Shown here: positions 1 to 8,370 of the stretch, in pieces
How positions within the stretch are numbered: position 1 is the stretch's first letter
Layout: every line of letters starts with the position of its first letter
Source: Bradyrhizobium yuanmingense
GTDB taxonomy: Bacteria > Pseudomonadota > Alphaproteobacteria > Rhizobiales > Xanthobacteraceae
DNA length: 64,000 nt
NCBI RefSeq assembly: GCF_900094575.1
Contig: NZ_FMAE01000003.1
Coordinates: 741,253-805,252 of the forward strand
Reading direction: 5' to 3'
The notes under the pieces: model-generated
Told to the model about the DNA's origin: nothing
Databases searched by the model: none
Seen by the model: the letters and a program-made list of their open reading frames with translations, nothing else
Program-made: the position numbers and the translations under genes

Positions 1-2
1 GG

Positions 3-1205
3 GCCTATCGTGGCGCCGGCCGCCCTGAAGCGGTGTTCATCGTCGAGCGCCTGTTCGACGCCGCTGCGCGAAAAATCGGCATGGATCCGCGCGCGATCCG
101 CAAGGCCAACTACATCAAGCCGGCGCAGCTGCCCTACACCAATGCGGCCGGCCAGGTCTACGATTCCGGCGCCTTCGCGCACATGCTCGACCGCGCCGTG
201 AAGCTCGCTGACTGGGACGGCTTTGCCGCGCGCAAGAAGGCCGCGAAGAAGAAGGGCCTGCTCTACGGCCGCGGACTCACCTCCTACATCGAGTGGACCG
301 GCGGCCGCGCCCACACCGAGAAGGTCACGCTGCAAGCGACCTCGCAAGGCCGCGTCGTGCTGCATTCCGGCACCATGGCGATGGGGCAGGGGCTGCAGAC
401 CACCTACACCCAGATGATCTCCGACACGCTCGGCATTGCCATGGACAAGATCGACGTGGTGCAGGGCGACACCGATCTTGCCATGGGCTTCGGCAGCGTC
501 GGCTCGCGGTCGCTGTTCGTCGGCGGCACCGCGGTTGCGGTCTCCTCGAATGACTTGATCCAGAAGGCGCGCGAGAAGGCCGCGAACGTGCTGGAGACTT
601 CGGTCGAGGATATCGAATATCAGGGCGGCATGCTCACCGTGGTCGGCACCGACCGCCGCATCAGCCTGTTCGATCTCGCCGAGAAGGAGAGCGGCGCCAG
701 GCTCAGCGTCGATTCCGAAGGCGAGGTCGATGGTCCCAGCTGGCCGAACGGCACGCATATCTGCGAGGTCGAGATCGACCCCGAGACCGGCGTCTCCAAG
801 GTCGTGCTCTACACCACGGTCGACGACGTCGGCGTCGCCGTGAACCCGATGCTGGTCACCGGCCAGATCCATGGCGGCGTCGCGCAAGGCATCGGCCAGG
901 CGCTGTATGAAGGCGTGTCGTATGATGCCGACGGCCAGCTGCTGACGGCGAGCTACCAGGATTACTGCATCCCGCGCGCCGACGACGTGCCGCCGATCGT
1001 AGTGACGCTGGATGATTCCGCGCCCTGCCGCACCAATCCGCTCGGCGCCAAGGGCTGCGGCGAATCCGGCGCCATCGGCGGCCCGCCCTGCGTCACCAAC
1101 GGCGTGATGGACGCGCTCGCCGAGCTCGGCATCACCCAGCTGAACACGCCCCTGACGCCGCAGAAGATCTGGCAGGCGATCAGGGACGCGAAGGCGGCGG
1201 GGTAA
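3..1205 (+). CDS. xanthine dehydrogenase-family molybdopterin-binding subunit (5'-truncated by window edge)
   Basis: Large (CoxL/XdhB-like) subunit of a molybdenum hydroxylase that holds the Mo-cytosine-dinucleotide cofactor and oxidises a CO-, aldehyde- or N-heterocycle-type substrate. The frame is open from base 3 and begins [10 protein letters not shown], the conserved cofactor-contact motif, so the start lies upstream and the GTG at 33 is internal. Near the C-terminus [13 protein letters not shown] carries the catalytic Glu of the family (KGxGExG). GSVGSRS and [12 protein letters not shown] are further cofactor-site motifs. About 400 of the usual 760-790 residues are present. The FAD and 2Fe-2S subunits are not in view. 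The substrate cannot be told from this fragment. Confidence 0.92.
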   Translation, partial: AYRGAGRPEAVFIVERLFDAAARKIGMDPRAIRKANYIKPAQLPYTNAAGQVYDSGAFAHMLDRAVKLADWDGFAARKKAAKKKGLLYGRGLTSYIEWTGGRAHTEKVTLQATSQGRVVLHSGTMAMGQGLQTTYTQMISDTLGIAMDKIDVVQGDTDLAMGFGSVGSRSLFVGGTAVAVSSNDLIQKAREKAANVLETSVEDIEYQGGMLTVVGTDRRISLFDLAEKESGARLSVDSEGEVDGPSWPNGTHICEVEIDPETGVSKVVLYTTVDDVGVAVNPMLVTGQIHGGVAQGIGQALYEGVSYDADGQLLTASYQDYCIPRADDVPPIVVTLDDSAPCRTNPLGAKGCGESGAIGGPPCVTNGVMDALAELGITQLNTPLTPQKIWQAIRDAKAAG

Positions 1206-1247
1206 GTGCGCTAGCTGTTGCGCAGGCTATTGCACCAAACTCAGCTC

Positions 1248-1381
1248 GTCGTCCCGGGGCGCGCAAGGCGCGAGCCCGGGACCCATAACCACAGGGAGTG
1301 GTTTGGCGAAGACTCGGAGTGACCAGCTCGCCCCATAACCTCTCCCTGGGGTTATGGGTCCCCGCCTTCGCGGGGACGACA
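1248..1381. repeat. intergenic palindromic repeat (gtcgtcccgg...cggggacgac type)
   Basis: Two arms facing each other: gtcgtcccgggg at the left and ccccgcgaaggcggggac-type sequence (ccgccttcgcggggacgac) at the right, with an inner inverted pair acccataacc / ggttatgggt. It lies in the 243-base gap between two convergent genes. The same general architecture recurs at 5453 and 39681, so this looks like a dispersed bradyrhizobial palindromic element and not a gene. Confidence 0.7.
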
Positions 1382-1410
1382 GCGGAGATCGGAGCACAGG
1401 CGCTCGCCAT

Positions 1411-1443
1411 ATCCCGGATTTCGCTGCGCTCCATCCGGGCTAC
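1411..1443. repeat. short palindromic repeat (cccggat...atccgggctac type)
   Basis: The sequence reads cccggatttcgctgcgctcc followed by atccgggctac, a short dyad ending just before the stop codon of the minus-strand dehydrogenase. A longer copy built from the same words (gtagcccggatggagcgcag and the reverse arm) is at 38244-38329, which marks it as a dispersed element. It may also act as a 3' hairpin between the two convergent genes. Confidence 0.6.
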
Positions 1444-1448
1444 ATGCC

Positions 1449-2645
1449 CTAAATCCCCAGCATCATCTTCGCGATAATATCCCGCTGGATTTCCGAGGTG
1501 CCGCCAAAGATGGTGTAGGCGCGGCCGTTGAGATATTCCGGCATCACCGTCAGCATCTCCTCAGGCGTCGCCGGCTCGTGGTTGAGCCTGTAGAGCGGGC
1601 GCATCGGCTCGACGGCGAGGGCGTCGTGGCCGATCACGTCGGCTCCCAACCGCGTCACGGCCTGGCGGATCTCGCTGTTGCGCAGCTTCAGGATCGACGA
1701 CACCGCGCCGGGATTCTGGCCGGTCTGGAGTGCCGAGAGCACGCGTAGCTCCGTCATCTCGAGCGCGTCGATGTCGACCTCGACCTCGGCAATCCGCGTC
1801 GCGATGTCGGGGCTGTCGATGGCGCGGCCCGTGAGGTCGGACTCGGCAAGATCGGCAATCGCTTTCAATCCTTCGCGCAGCTTGGCCGAGGCGATGCCCG
1901 CGCCGCGCTCGAACTCGAGCAGATATTTGCCGTAGGTCCAGCCCTTGCCTTCCTCGCCGACGCGATTGGCGACGGGCACGCGCACGTCGTCGAAGAACAC
2001 CTGGTTGACCTCGTGGTCGCCGCCGATGGTAAGGATGGGACGGATGGTGATGCCCGGCGTTTTCATGTCGATCAGGACGAAGCTGATGCCGTCCTGCTGC
2101 CGCGCCCCGTCGCTGGTGCGCACCAGCGCGAACATGCGGTTGGCGTGATGCGCATGCGTGGTCCAGATCTTGGTGCCGTTGATGATGTAGTCGTCGCCGT
2201 CGCGCACCGCGCGCGTCTTGAGGGACGACAGATCTGAGCCGGAGCCCGGCTCGGAATAGCCCTGGCACCAATAATCCTCGCCGGAGAGAATCCGCGGCAG
2301 GTAGAAATTCTTCTGCTCGGGGCTGCCGAAGCCGATGATGACGGGCCCGACCATCTTCACGCCCATCACGTTGACGTTGGGCACGCCGGCGCGGGCGCAT
2401 TCAGTCTCGAAGATCCAGCGCTGCGCCGGCGTCCAGTCGGGGCCGCCATATTCGACCGGCCAGCCCGGCGCGCCCCAGCCTTGGGCGTGCAGCGCGCGCT
2501 GCCAGGCCATGCCGATGTCGGGATCGGAGAACACCGATGGCGTCAGCGCGGTCGCGCGCTTCATTTCCTCGGTGAGATTCTTGGCGATGAAGCCGCGCAC
2601 CTCGCTCTGGAAGGCGCGCTCCTCGGCATTGAACGACAGGTCCAT
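1449..2645 (-). CDS. acyl-CoA dehydrogenase (PimC-like large subunit type)
   Basis: FAD-dependent acyl-CoA dehydrogenase of 398 residues that would introduce the alpha-beta double bond in an acyl-CoA. Conserved pieces are GYSEPGSGSDLSSLKTRA and the flavin/substrate segment KIWTTHAHHANRMFALVRT, with a C-terminal FGGTSEIQRDIIAKMMLG signature. AAGGAG precedes the ATG, 13 bases after the stop of the upstream dehydrogenase, so it is the last gene of a three-gene operon. Paired dehydrogenases of about 398 and 382 residues recall pimC/pimD (pimeloyl-CoA dehydrogenase). No CoA ligase or thiolase is adjacent, so the substrate is left open. Confidence 0.9.
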   Translation of the reverse strand: MDLSFNAEERAFQSEVRGFIAKNLTEEMKRATALTPSVFSDPDIGMAWQRALHAQGWGAPGWPVEYGGPDWTPAQRWIFETECARAGVPNVNVMGVKMVGPVIIGFGSPEQKNFYLPRILSGEDYWCQGYSEPGSGSDLSSLKTRAVRDGDDYIINGTKIWTTHAHHANRMFALVRTSDGARQQDGISFVLIDMKTPGITIRPILTIGGDHEVNQVFFDDVRVPVANRVGEEGKGWTYGKYLLEFERGAGIASAKLREGLKAIADLAESDLTGRAIDSPDIATRIAEVEVDIDALEMTELRVLSALQTGQNPGAVSSILKLRNSEIRQAVTRLGADVIGHDALAVEPMRPLYRLNHEPATPEEMLTVMPEYLNGRAYTIFGGTSEIQRDIIAKMMLGI

Positions 2646-2658
2646 GATGCGCTCCTTG

Positions 2659-3807
2659 TTAAGCAGAGATGGCCCTGCGGCTCAGCTCGGCGTGGCGGGC
2701 ATAGTGATGCGCGCTGCCGCCGAACAGCGTGTCGAACGCGACGAGGCGCTTGAAATAGGCGCCGACCTCAAGCTCCTCGGTGACGCCCATGCCGCCATGG
2801 AGCTGGATCGACTGCTCGCCGACGAAGCGCGCGCATTTGCCGATCTTCGCCTTCGCGCCCGAGGCTGCCCGGGCACGCTCGATCGGCGCGCTATCGGCCT
2901 TCAACGCCGCGCGCAGCGCCATCGAGCGGGCCTCGTCCACCTGCATCGCCATGTCGGCGAGGCGGTGGCGGATCACCTGGTTGGCGGAGAGCGGCCGGCC
3001 GAATTGTTTTCGGATCTTGGTGTAGTCGAGCGTGGTGTCGAGCAGCGTCTGCATGATGCCGACAGCTTCCGCACCGAGCGCGGCCATGGCGCGATCGATC
3101 GCCCATTCGATCGCGGGCACGGCGTCGCTGCCGTCGCCGAGCAGGGCGTCTTCCGGCAGATGCGCGTCGAACAGCTCGATGTTGCAGGCGCGTCCGCCGC
3201 CGAGACGCGGATACTCACTGATGACGAGGCCTGACGTCGTCGCCTGCACGAGGAACAGGCCGATCCGGCCCGAGGGGCCCCGATGATCGTGGATATGGGC
3301 GGAGACGATGATCTCGTCGGCGGCATGTCCGTCGAGCACGGCGATCTTGCTGCCGGAAAGGCGCCAGCCTTGTCCGGTCTTGTTGGCGCTGGTCGTGACC
3401 TTGGCAAGATCGAACCGGGCGGCGCGCTCCGAATGCGCCAGGGCAAGCTTCAGTGATCCGTCCGCCACCTTGGGCAGGCTCGCCTGCTTCTGCTCGCTGG
3501 TGCCGCATCTGGCGATCAGCGCGGCCCCGAGCACGACGGTTGCGACATAAGGCTCAGAAACCAGGCCCCGGCCGAAGGCCTCCATCAAGATGCCGATATC
3601 GACCGCGCCGCCGCCGAGCCCGCCGAACTCTTCCGGAAGCGGCAGCGCTAGCCAGCCGAGCTCGGCGAATTGCTTCCAAACGGCCGGGCTGAAGCCGAGC
3701 GGATCGTTCGCCATCTTGCGGCGGTGCTCGGCATCGTAGCTCTCGGCCACGAAACGTTCCGCGCTTTCGCGCAGCAACTTTTGCTCGTCACTGAGATTGA
3801 GATCCAT
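2659..3807 (-). CDS. acyl-CoA dehydrogenase (PimD-like small subunit type)
   Basis: Second dehydrogenase of the operon, 382 residues. The ATG at 3807 starts MDLNLSDEQKLLRESAERFV, the usual N-terminal helix of the family; the frame is open further upstream but that part lies inside the hydratase gene. The middle lacks the usual G-SDL run and reads LALAHSERAARFDLAKV, as in the divergent subunits of heterodimeric acyl-CoA dehydrogenases. The C-terminus has RKQFGRPLSANQVIRHRLAD and LHGGMGVTEE. The start lies 5 bases after the hydratase stop, so translation is probably coupled. A heterodimer with the 398-residue neighbour is my inference. Confidence 0.88.
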   Translation of the reverse strand: MDLNLSDEQKLLRESAERFVAESYDAEHRRKMANDPLGFSPAVWKQFAELGWLALPLPEEFGGLGGGAVDIGILMEAFGRGLVSEPYVATVVLGAALIARCGTSEQKQASLPKVADGSLKLALAHSERAARFDLAKVTTSANKTGQGWRLSGSKIAVLDGHAADEIIVSAHIHDHRGPSGRIGLFLVQATTSGLVISEYPRLGGGRACNIELFDAHLPEDALLGDGSDAVPAIEWAIDRAMAALGAEAVGIMQTLLDTTLDYTKIRKQFGRPLSANQVIRHRLADMAMQVDEARSMALRAALKADSAPIERARAASGAKAKIGKCARFVGEQSIQLHGGMGVTEELEVGAYFKRLVAFDTLFGGSAHHYARHAELSRRAISA

Positions 3808-3812
3808 CGCGT

Positions 3813-4667
3813 CTACTCCGCGGCGGCCGGCGGCTTGCGCACGGAGGGATGCAGGCCGGATGGATCGACGATCATGCCGAACTCCTGGAGATTGTGCGCG
3901 TGGCAGAGCTGATGCAGCGCGAAGGCCTGGTCGATCGCGGCCGGCTGGCCCATGACGTCGACCGAGCGGTTGACCGCCTCCTTGGTCAGCTTCAGCGCGA
4001 AGGACGGTTTTGTCGCGATCCTTCGCGCCAGCTCCAGCACGCGCGACGACAGCTCGGCGCGCGGCACGATTTGGTTGACCATGCCGAGCTGGTGCGCCTC
4101 CTGCGCGCTCCAGCTGTCGGCGGTGAACAGGAACTCCTTGGCCTTGCGTGGCCCCAGCTCCCAAGGATGCACGAACCATTCGACGCCGCACACGCCCATG
4201 GTGACGACGGGATCGCAGAACTGCGCATCGTCGCTGGCGACGATGAGATCGCAGGCCCAGGCCAGCATCAAGCCGCCGGCGATGCACTTGCCATGCACCT
4301 CGGCAATGGTGGGCTTTGCCAGATTGCGCCAGCGCCGGGTGATCTGGAGATAAATCTCCTGCTCGCGGGCGAACCGGCCATGGGCGTTCGGCTCGGCGAA
4401 ACCGCCCCAATTTCCAATCGGCGGGAAATCGACCCCTGCGGTATTCTTGTCTCCGGGGCGCAGGTCGTGGCCGGAGGAGAAGTGCGGGCCGTTCCCGGCG
4501 AGAATGATCACCTTGACCGCATCGTCCTGCACCGCCGCGTCGAAGGCGGCGTTGAGGTCGTAGGTCATTTGCAGGTTCTGCGCGTTGCGCGCCTCGGGCC
4601 GGTTCATCACGACACGGACGATCGCCGGCTCAGGCCGTTCCACGAGGATGGTCTCGAACGAGGACAT
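3813..4667 (-). CDS. enoyl-CoA hydratase/isomerase family protein
   Basis: Crotonase-fold protein of 284 residues, first gene of a minus-strand operon with two acyl-CoA dehydrogenases; it would hydrate or isomerise the enoyl-CoA they form. Seen are MNRPEARNAQNLQM, the oxyanion-hole segment HFSSGHDL, and VHGKCIAGGLMLAWACDLIVAS. At the usual catalytic-Glu region it reads GVCGVEWFVHP. The start at 4667 is chosen because AGGGGGAA lies just upstream; the frame is open to 4733 without a better start. The 144-base gap to lemA must hold the promoters of both diverging units. Confidence 0.88.
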   Translation of the reverse strand: MSSFETILVERPEPAIVRVVMNRPEARNAQNLQMTYDLNAAFDAAVQDDAVKVIILAGNGPHFSSGHDLRPGDKNTAGVDFPPIGNWGGFAEPNAHGRFAREQEIYLQITRRWRNLAKPTIAEVHGKCIAGGLMLAWACDLIVASDDAQFCDPVVTMGVCGVEWFVHPWELGPRKAKEFLFTADSWSAQEAHQLGMVNQIVPRAELSSRVLELARRIATKPSFALKLTKEAVNRSVDVMGQPAAIDQAFALHQLCHAHNLQEFGMIVDPSGLHPSVRKPPAAAE

Positions 4668-4810
4668 CGCGTTCCCCCTGGTGTTTCCGCTCTTGTTTTG
4701 CCGGAGTTGACTATGTCGGCCGGTGCGAGGCAAGAGGCTTGCGTCAGCCTGCTGCTTTTCTCAGGCGCGCAATCTGATAGTTTGCGCCGGATTCCACCGG
4801 GAGAAATTTA

Positions 4811-5419
4811 ATGCGCAAGATCCTGACCGTGCTGGCCGCCCTGGCCTCGCTGAGCCTGACCAATTGCGGCTACAACGCGATCCAGAGCGAGGACGAGCAG
4901 ATCAAGGGCAATTGGTCCGAGGTCGTGAACCAGTATCAGCGCCGCGCCGATCTCGTGCCCAATCTCGTCAACTCGGTGAAGGGCTTTGCCCAGCAGGAGA
5001 AGGACGTGCTGCTCGGCGTCACCAATGCACGCGCCAAGGTCGGCAGCATTCAGGCGACGCCGGAGGTGCTGAACGATCCCGCCGCGTTCCAGAAATTCCA
5101 GGCCGCGCAGAGCGAGCTCTCCAGCGCGCTGTCGCGCCTCCTGGTCGTCACCGAGAACTATCCGCAGCTGAAGTCCGATGCCCTGTTCAAGGATTTGATG
5201 TCGCAGCTCGAGGGCACCGAGAACCGCATCACGGTGGCGCGCAACCGCTACATCAAGGCGGTGCAGGATTATAACGTCACCGTCCGCTCGTTCCCGACCA
5301 ATCTCACCGCGATGGCGTTCGGCTACAAGGAGAAGCCGAACTTCTCTGTCGAGAACGAGAAGGCGATCTCGACCGCGCCGAAGGTGGACTTTAACGCGGC
5401 GCCGGCGCCGTCGAAGTAA
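4811..5419 (+). CDS. lemA: LemA family protein
   Basis: Membrane-anchored helical LemA protein of 202 residues with the family core GNWSEVVNQYQRRADLVPNL and NSVKGFAQQEKDVL near residues 35-70, and RNRYIKAVQDYN further on. The N-terminus is a hydrophobic signal with a cysteine at LSLTNCGYN. The residue before Cys is Asn, not the Gly/Ala/Ser of a standard lipobox, so lipidation is uncertain. GGGAG sits 9 bases before ATG. It heads a block with two TPM-domain genes, a common bacterial pairing; biochemical role not established. Confidence 0.9.
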   Translation: MRKILTVLAALASLSLTNCGYNAIQSEDEQIKGNWSEVVNQYQRRADLVPNLVNSVKGFAQQEKDVLLGVTNARAKVGSIQATPEVLNDPAAFQKFQAAQSELSSALSRLLVVTENYPQLKSDALFKDLMSQLEGTENRITVARNRYIKAVQDYNVTVRSFPTNLTAMAFGYKEKPNFSVENEKAISTAPKVDFNAAPAPSK

Positions 5420-5452
5420 GCGCGTCGTTTCGAATGCGCGCCCCACACTCCG

Positions 5453-5558
5453 CTGTCATTCCCCGCGAAGGCGGGGAATCCAGTACGCCGCAGCCTCTCC
5501 GCATCCCACGGGCGTCTCTGGAATACTGGATCGCCCGGTCAAGCCGGGCGATGACAGC
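5453..5558. repeat. intergenic palindromic repeat (ctgtcattccccgcgaagg type)
   Basis: Left arm ctgtcattccccgcgaaggc and right arm ending gccgggcgatgacag, with inner inverted words ccagta / tactgga. A second, diverged copy is at 39681-39784. The last bases (atgacag) coincide with the most likely start codon of the following TPM gene. Confidence 0.75.
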
Positions 5559-6465
5559 GAGGATTTGGTGGGCGCATCGAGCGATCGCCTCTTTTGTGTT
5601 CGCCATCGCCCTCCTCCTCACCTTTGCCTTCCCCTCCCATGCCGACGTCGCCGTCCCCCAGCTCACCGGCCGTGTCGTCGATCAGACCGGCACGCTCTCC
5701 AGCAGCGACATCGCCACGCTCACGCAAAAGCTGCGCGACTTCGAAAACCGCAAGGGCAGCCAGATCGCTGTCCTGATCGTCGCGACCACGCAGCCGGAGA
5801 CGATCGAGCAATTCTCGATTCGCGTCGCGGAGGCCTGGAAGATCGGTCGCAAGAAGGTCGACGACGGCGCGATTCTCGTCGTCGCCAAGAACGACCGGCA
5901 TTTGCGCATCGAGGTCGGCTACGGTCTCGAAGGCGTGCTCACCGACGTCACCTCTCGGCGCATCATCGACGAGGCGATCACCCCCAAGTTCAGGAGTGGC
6001 GATTTCGCCGCGGGCATCAGCGCAGGCGTGGACCGCATGTTGCGGGTGATCGACGGCGAGCCGCTGCCGTCACCCTCGCGCAGCGTCAACTTCGCCCACA
6101 ATAGTCTGGATGATCTGGCGCCGGTGTTTGCGGTGGCGCTGTTTGCCTCGATCGGCGTCGGCGGGTTCTTCCGCGCCATCCTGGGGCGGCTGCTCGGATC
6201 ATTGGTGACCGGGGGCATCATCGCAGCGGTAACCTGGCTCATTCTCGGCTCCGCGGCGCTCGCGGCGGCTGTCGGCATCCTCGGCTTCATCGTCGGATTC
6301 ATCGCCGATCTGTTTTCGGCGATCACGCCGGGCACGGGCCGCTCGCGCGGCGGCTCGTGGTCGAGCGGCTCCTCCGGCGGATGGAGTAGCGGATCGTCGA
6401 GTAGCGGCGGCTTCAGCGGCGGCGGCGGCAGTTTTGGCGGCGGCGGCGCCTCGGGGAGCTGGTAG
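5551..6465 (+). CDS. TPM domain (YgcG-type) secreted/membrane protein
   Basis: A 304-residue product with an N-terminal signal (IASFVFAIALLLTFAFPSHA), then a TPM domain beginning VPQLTGRVVDQTGTLSS with IAVLIVATTQP and VGYGLEGVLTD, one or two membrane spans around residues 195-250, and a C-terminal Gly/Ser-rich tail (SGGGGSFGGGGASGSW). This is the classic YgcG layout. The frame is open back to 5434, but that stretch is palindromic repeat; I place the start at the ATG at 5551, on the repeat edge. GTG at 5596 is an alternative. It lies between lemA and a second TPM gene. TPM domains have been linked to photosystem repair and phosphatase activity in plants; role here unknown. Confidence 0.85.
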   Translation: MTARIWWAHRAIASFVFAIALLLTFAFPSHADVAVPQLTGRVVDQTGTLSSSDIATLTQKLRDFENRKGSQIAVLIVATTQPETIEQFSIRVAEAWKIGRKKVDDGAILVVAKNDRHLRIEVGYGLEGVLTDVTSRRIIDEAITPKFRSGDFAAGISAGVDRMLRVIDGEPLPSPSRSVNFAHNSLDDLAPVFAVALFASIGVGGFFRAILGRLLGSLVTGGIIAAVTWLILGSAALAAAVGILGFIVGFIADLFSAITPGTGRSRGGSWSSGSSGGWSSGSSSSGGFSGGGGSFGGGGASGSW

Positions 6466-6470
6466 CGATC

Positions 6471-6968
6471 ATGAGCATCAAGCGCATTGCCCGACATCTC
6501 GTGCAGCATCACTGGCGGGCGAAGCAGATCTTTCCGCAAGCGGTGCTCGACCGCATCGAGCAGGCGATCAAGCGCGGCGAAGCCACCCATTCCGGCCAGG
6601 TCCGCTTCGTCGTCGAAGGGGCGCTCGACGGCGGCCCGCTGTTCCGCAACCAGCCGGCCCGCGAGCGCGCGCTCGACGTGTTCTCGCATCTGCGTGTCTG
6701 GGACACCGCCCACAACAATGGCGTTCTGATCTATCTCCTGCTCGCGGACCGCGACGTCGAGATCATCGCCGATCGCGGCATCGACGCGAAGGTCGGCGCG
6801 GAGGGTTGGGAGACGATCTGCCGCGCGATAGAGGCCGAGTTCAGATCGGGCCGGTTCGAACGCGGCGTGATCAGTGGCATCGAGGCCGTCTCGCGCGAAA
6901 TGGCAAAGCATTTTCCTAAGCAAGGGCCGCATGCGAACGAGCTGCCGGATGCTCCCGTCGTGATGTGA
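6471..6968 (+). CDS. TPM domain protein, small cytoplasmic type
   Basis: A 165-residue protein starting 5 bases after the YgcG-type gene, so very probably cotranscribed. It has no signal peptide or membrane span. A TPM-like core is visible: GQVRFVVEGALDGGPLF, RALDVFSHLRVWDTAHNNGV, LLADRDVEIIADRGIDAKV, then a basic C-terminal helix RFERGVISGIEAVSREMAKH. The pairing of one secreted and one cytosolic TPM protein with LemA is seen in many proteobacteria. The function is unknown. Confidence 0.85.
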   Translation: MSIKRIARHLVQHHWRAKQIFPQAVLDRIEQAIKRGEATHSGQVRFVVEGALDGGPLFRNQPARERALDVFSHLRVWDTAHNNGVLIYLLLADRDVEIIADRGIDAKVGAEGWETICRAIEAEFRSGRFERGVISGIEAVSREMAKHFPKQGPHANELPDAPVVM

Positions 6969-7005
6969 CGGATAGTGATTTGATCGGAGCGCGCGCGGCG
7001 CGCTC

Positions 7006-7074
7006 CGTCATTGCGAGGAGCCCTTGCGACGAAGCAATCCAGACTGCCTCCGCGGAGTTGCGCTCGCAATGACG
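7006..7074. repeat. palindromic repeat, cgtcattgcgag family, copy 1
   Basis: Begins cgtcattgcgaggag and ends cgctcgcaatgacg, with the internal words gaagcaatccag and ccgcggag. Other copies are at 11014, 32053 and 36484, and a reduced one at 50544. This copy is shorter than the others because the second inner arm (ctggattgcttc) is missing. Confidence 0.85.
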
Positions 7075-7269
7075 CCATGGGGGCCATTCCGCCCCCGTTC
7101 ATCTTCCCCCGATTACGAACTGTTTCACGCCCGCCACACCGGTTCCACTTTCCCGGCCCAATTCGGCCCCGGATGAATTCCTAAAATTTCGGTAAGCGGG
7201 TCCCGAGGTAAGGATTTCGCAAGCAATGAAAGTTACCAAAAGGTCAACCGAGACTGGAGTATTTGAGCC

Positions 7270-8277
7270 GTGAGCGAACCAATGCCCGAGCAGGCTGCCC
7301 AGGATTCCGCTGCCATCGACGCGGCAGCGCCGCAGGCCATCGAGGCTGCCGCGGGTATCGAGGCCCCCTCGATCGCCCCCGACCACGAAGCGCCGCCCAA
7401 GCCCGATCCGGTCAAGGCGGACGCCCCGAAGATTGAGCCGCCGCGGATCGAAGTGCCGAAGTTTGAGGCCAAGACTGACGCCAAGACTGACGCCAAAGCT
7501 GAGGCCAAGCCCGAGCCGAAGCACGGCAAGCTCATCGTCATGCCGCCCGCCGACCGCGCCTGGGAGCGCGAGGAGTTCGCCCCGCATGGGAAGGCCGACG
7601 AGCCGCGCGAGTCCGGCAGCAAGCGCCGGCTGTCGGCGATGGCCGCGGTGGTGGCGATTGCCGCCAGCGTCGGCGCGATCAGCGGCGCGCTTGCGACCGC
7701 CGGCATGATGCGTTTCGCCGCACCCGCCCCGGGTCCGGTCCAGGTCGCCGATACCAGCGCGCTGGATGCGTCCGTGGCGCGGATCGACGCCGACCTCGTC
7801 GCCCTGAAGGCCAATGTCGAGCAGAGCTCGAAGACCGGCCTCACCCAGTTCAACCGGGCCAACGACCGCCTGGACAAGCTCGAAAAGGCGCAGGCCGAGC
7901 CGCTGGCCAGGATCGCAAAGCTGTCCGAGGCCGTCGACAAGCTCCGCGCCACGCCGCCCGCCGCGCCTGCGCAGGCCGCTGCAGCGGTGCCCAAGGAGAC
8001 CACCGGCTCGATCGCGCCGACGCAGGTCGCGACCGCGGCGGCCGCACCGGTCCCGGCGCCCGCAGCTCCCAAGACCGAAGTTGGGCGTCTGCCGACGATC
8101 GAAGGCTGGCGGCTGCGCAGCGCCGGCAATGGCGGCGCGCTGATCGAGGGCCGCGACGGCCTCTACGAGGTCTATCCCGGCGACCCCATCCCCGGCGTCG
8201 GCCGTGTCGATGCGATCCGCCGCCAGGATGGCCGCTGGGTGGTCGTCACCTCGAGGGGGCTGATCACCGGACGCTGA
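7270..8277 (+). CDS. single-span membrane protein with coiled coil, unknown function
   Basis: GTG start (ATG at 7282 is possible); 335 residues. Residues 1-105 are Ala/Pro/Lys-rich and disordered, with an imperfect repeat KTDAKTDAKAEAKPEPK. A single hydrophobic span follows near residues 120-150 (MAAVVAIAASVGAISGALA), then a coiled coil (SALDASVARIDADLVALKA) and a compact C-terminal domain with GGALIEGRDGLYEVYPGD. I know similar conserved proteins in Bradyrhizobiaceae but no function. A strong terminator follows, so it is probably a single-gene unit. Confidence 0.8.
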   Translation: MSEPMPEQAAQDSAAIDAAAPQAIEAAAGIEAPSIAPDHEAPPKPDPVKADAPKIEPPRIEVPKFEAKTDAKTDAKAEAKPEPKHGKLIVMPPADRAWEREEFAPHGKADEPRESGSKRRLSAMAAVVAIAASVGAISGALATAGMMRFAAPAPGPVQVADTSALDASVARIDADLVALKANVEQSSKTGLTQFNRANDRLDKLEKAQAEPLARIAKLSEAVDKLRATPPAAPAQAAAAVPKETTGSIAPTQVATAAAAPVPAPAAPKTEVGRLPTIEGWRLRSAGNGGALIEGRDGLYEVYPGDPIPGVGRVDAIRRQDGRWVVVTSRGLITGR

Positions 8278-8298
8278 GCGTCCGATATCCGACTTTCG

Positions 8299-8333
8299 AA
8301 GAGGCGCTTCACTGCGATGTGAGGCGCCTTTTT
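8299..8333 (+). terminator. rho-independent terminator
   Basis: A 14-pair stem (two G-U pairs) aagaggcgcttcac / gtgaggcgcctttt around a 6-base loop tgcgat, running into a T-tract. It lies 22 bases after the stop of the coiled-coil membrane protein and is the clearest intrinsic terminator in the window. Confidence 0.88.
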
Positions 8334-8370
8334 GCTTGAATAGGTGTCCCTGCGCGGTGTTACCTCAGGC

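Noticed and set aside
1449..4667. Calling the operon pimCD/E outright
   Set aside because: Only the subunit sizes and pairing fit; the CoA ligase, thiolase and regulator of the pim operon are absent, so names were withheld.
5434..5550. Extended N-terminus of the YgcG-type protein from 5434
   Set aside because: The extra 39 codons are palindromic repeat sequence and precede a good signal peptide.
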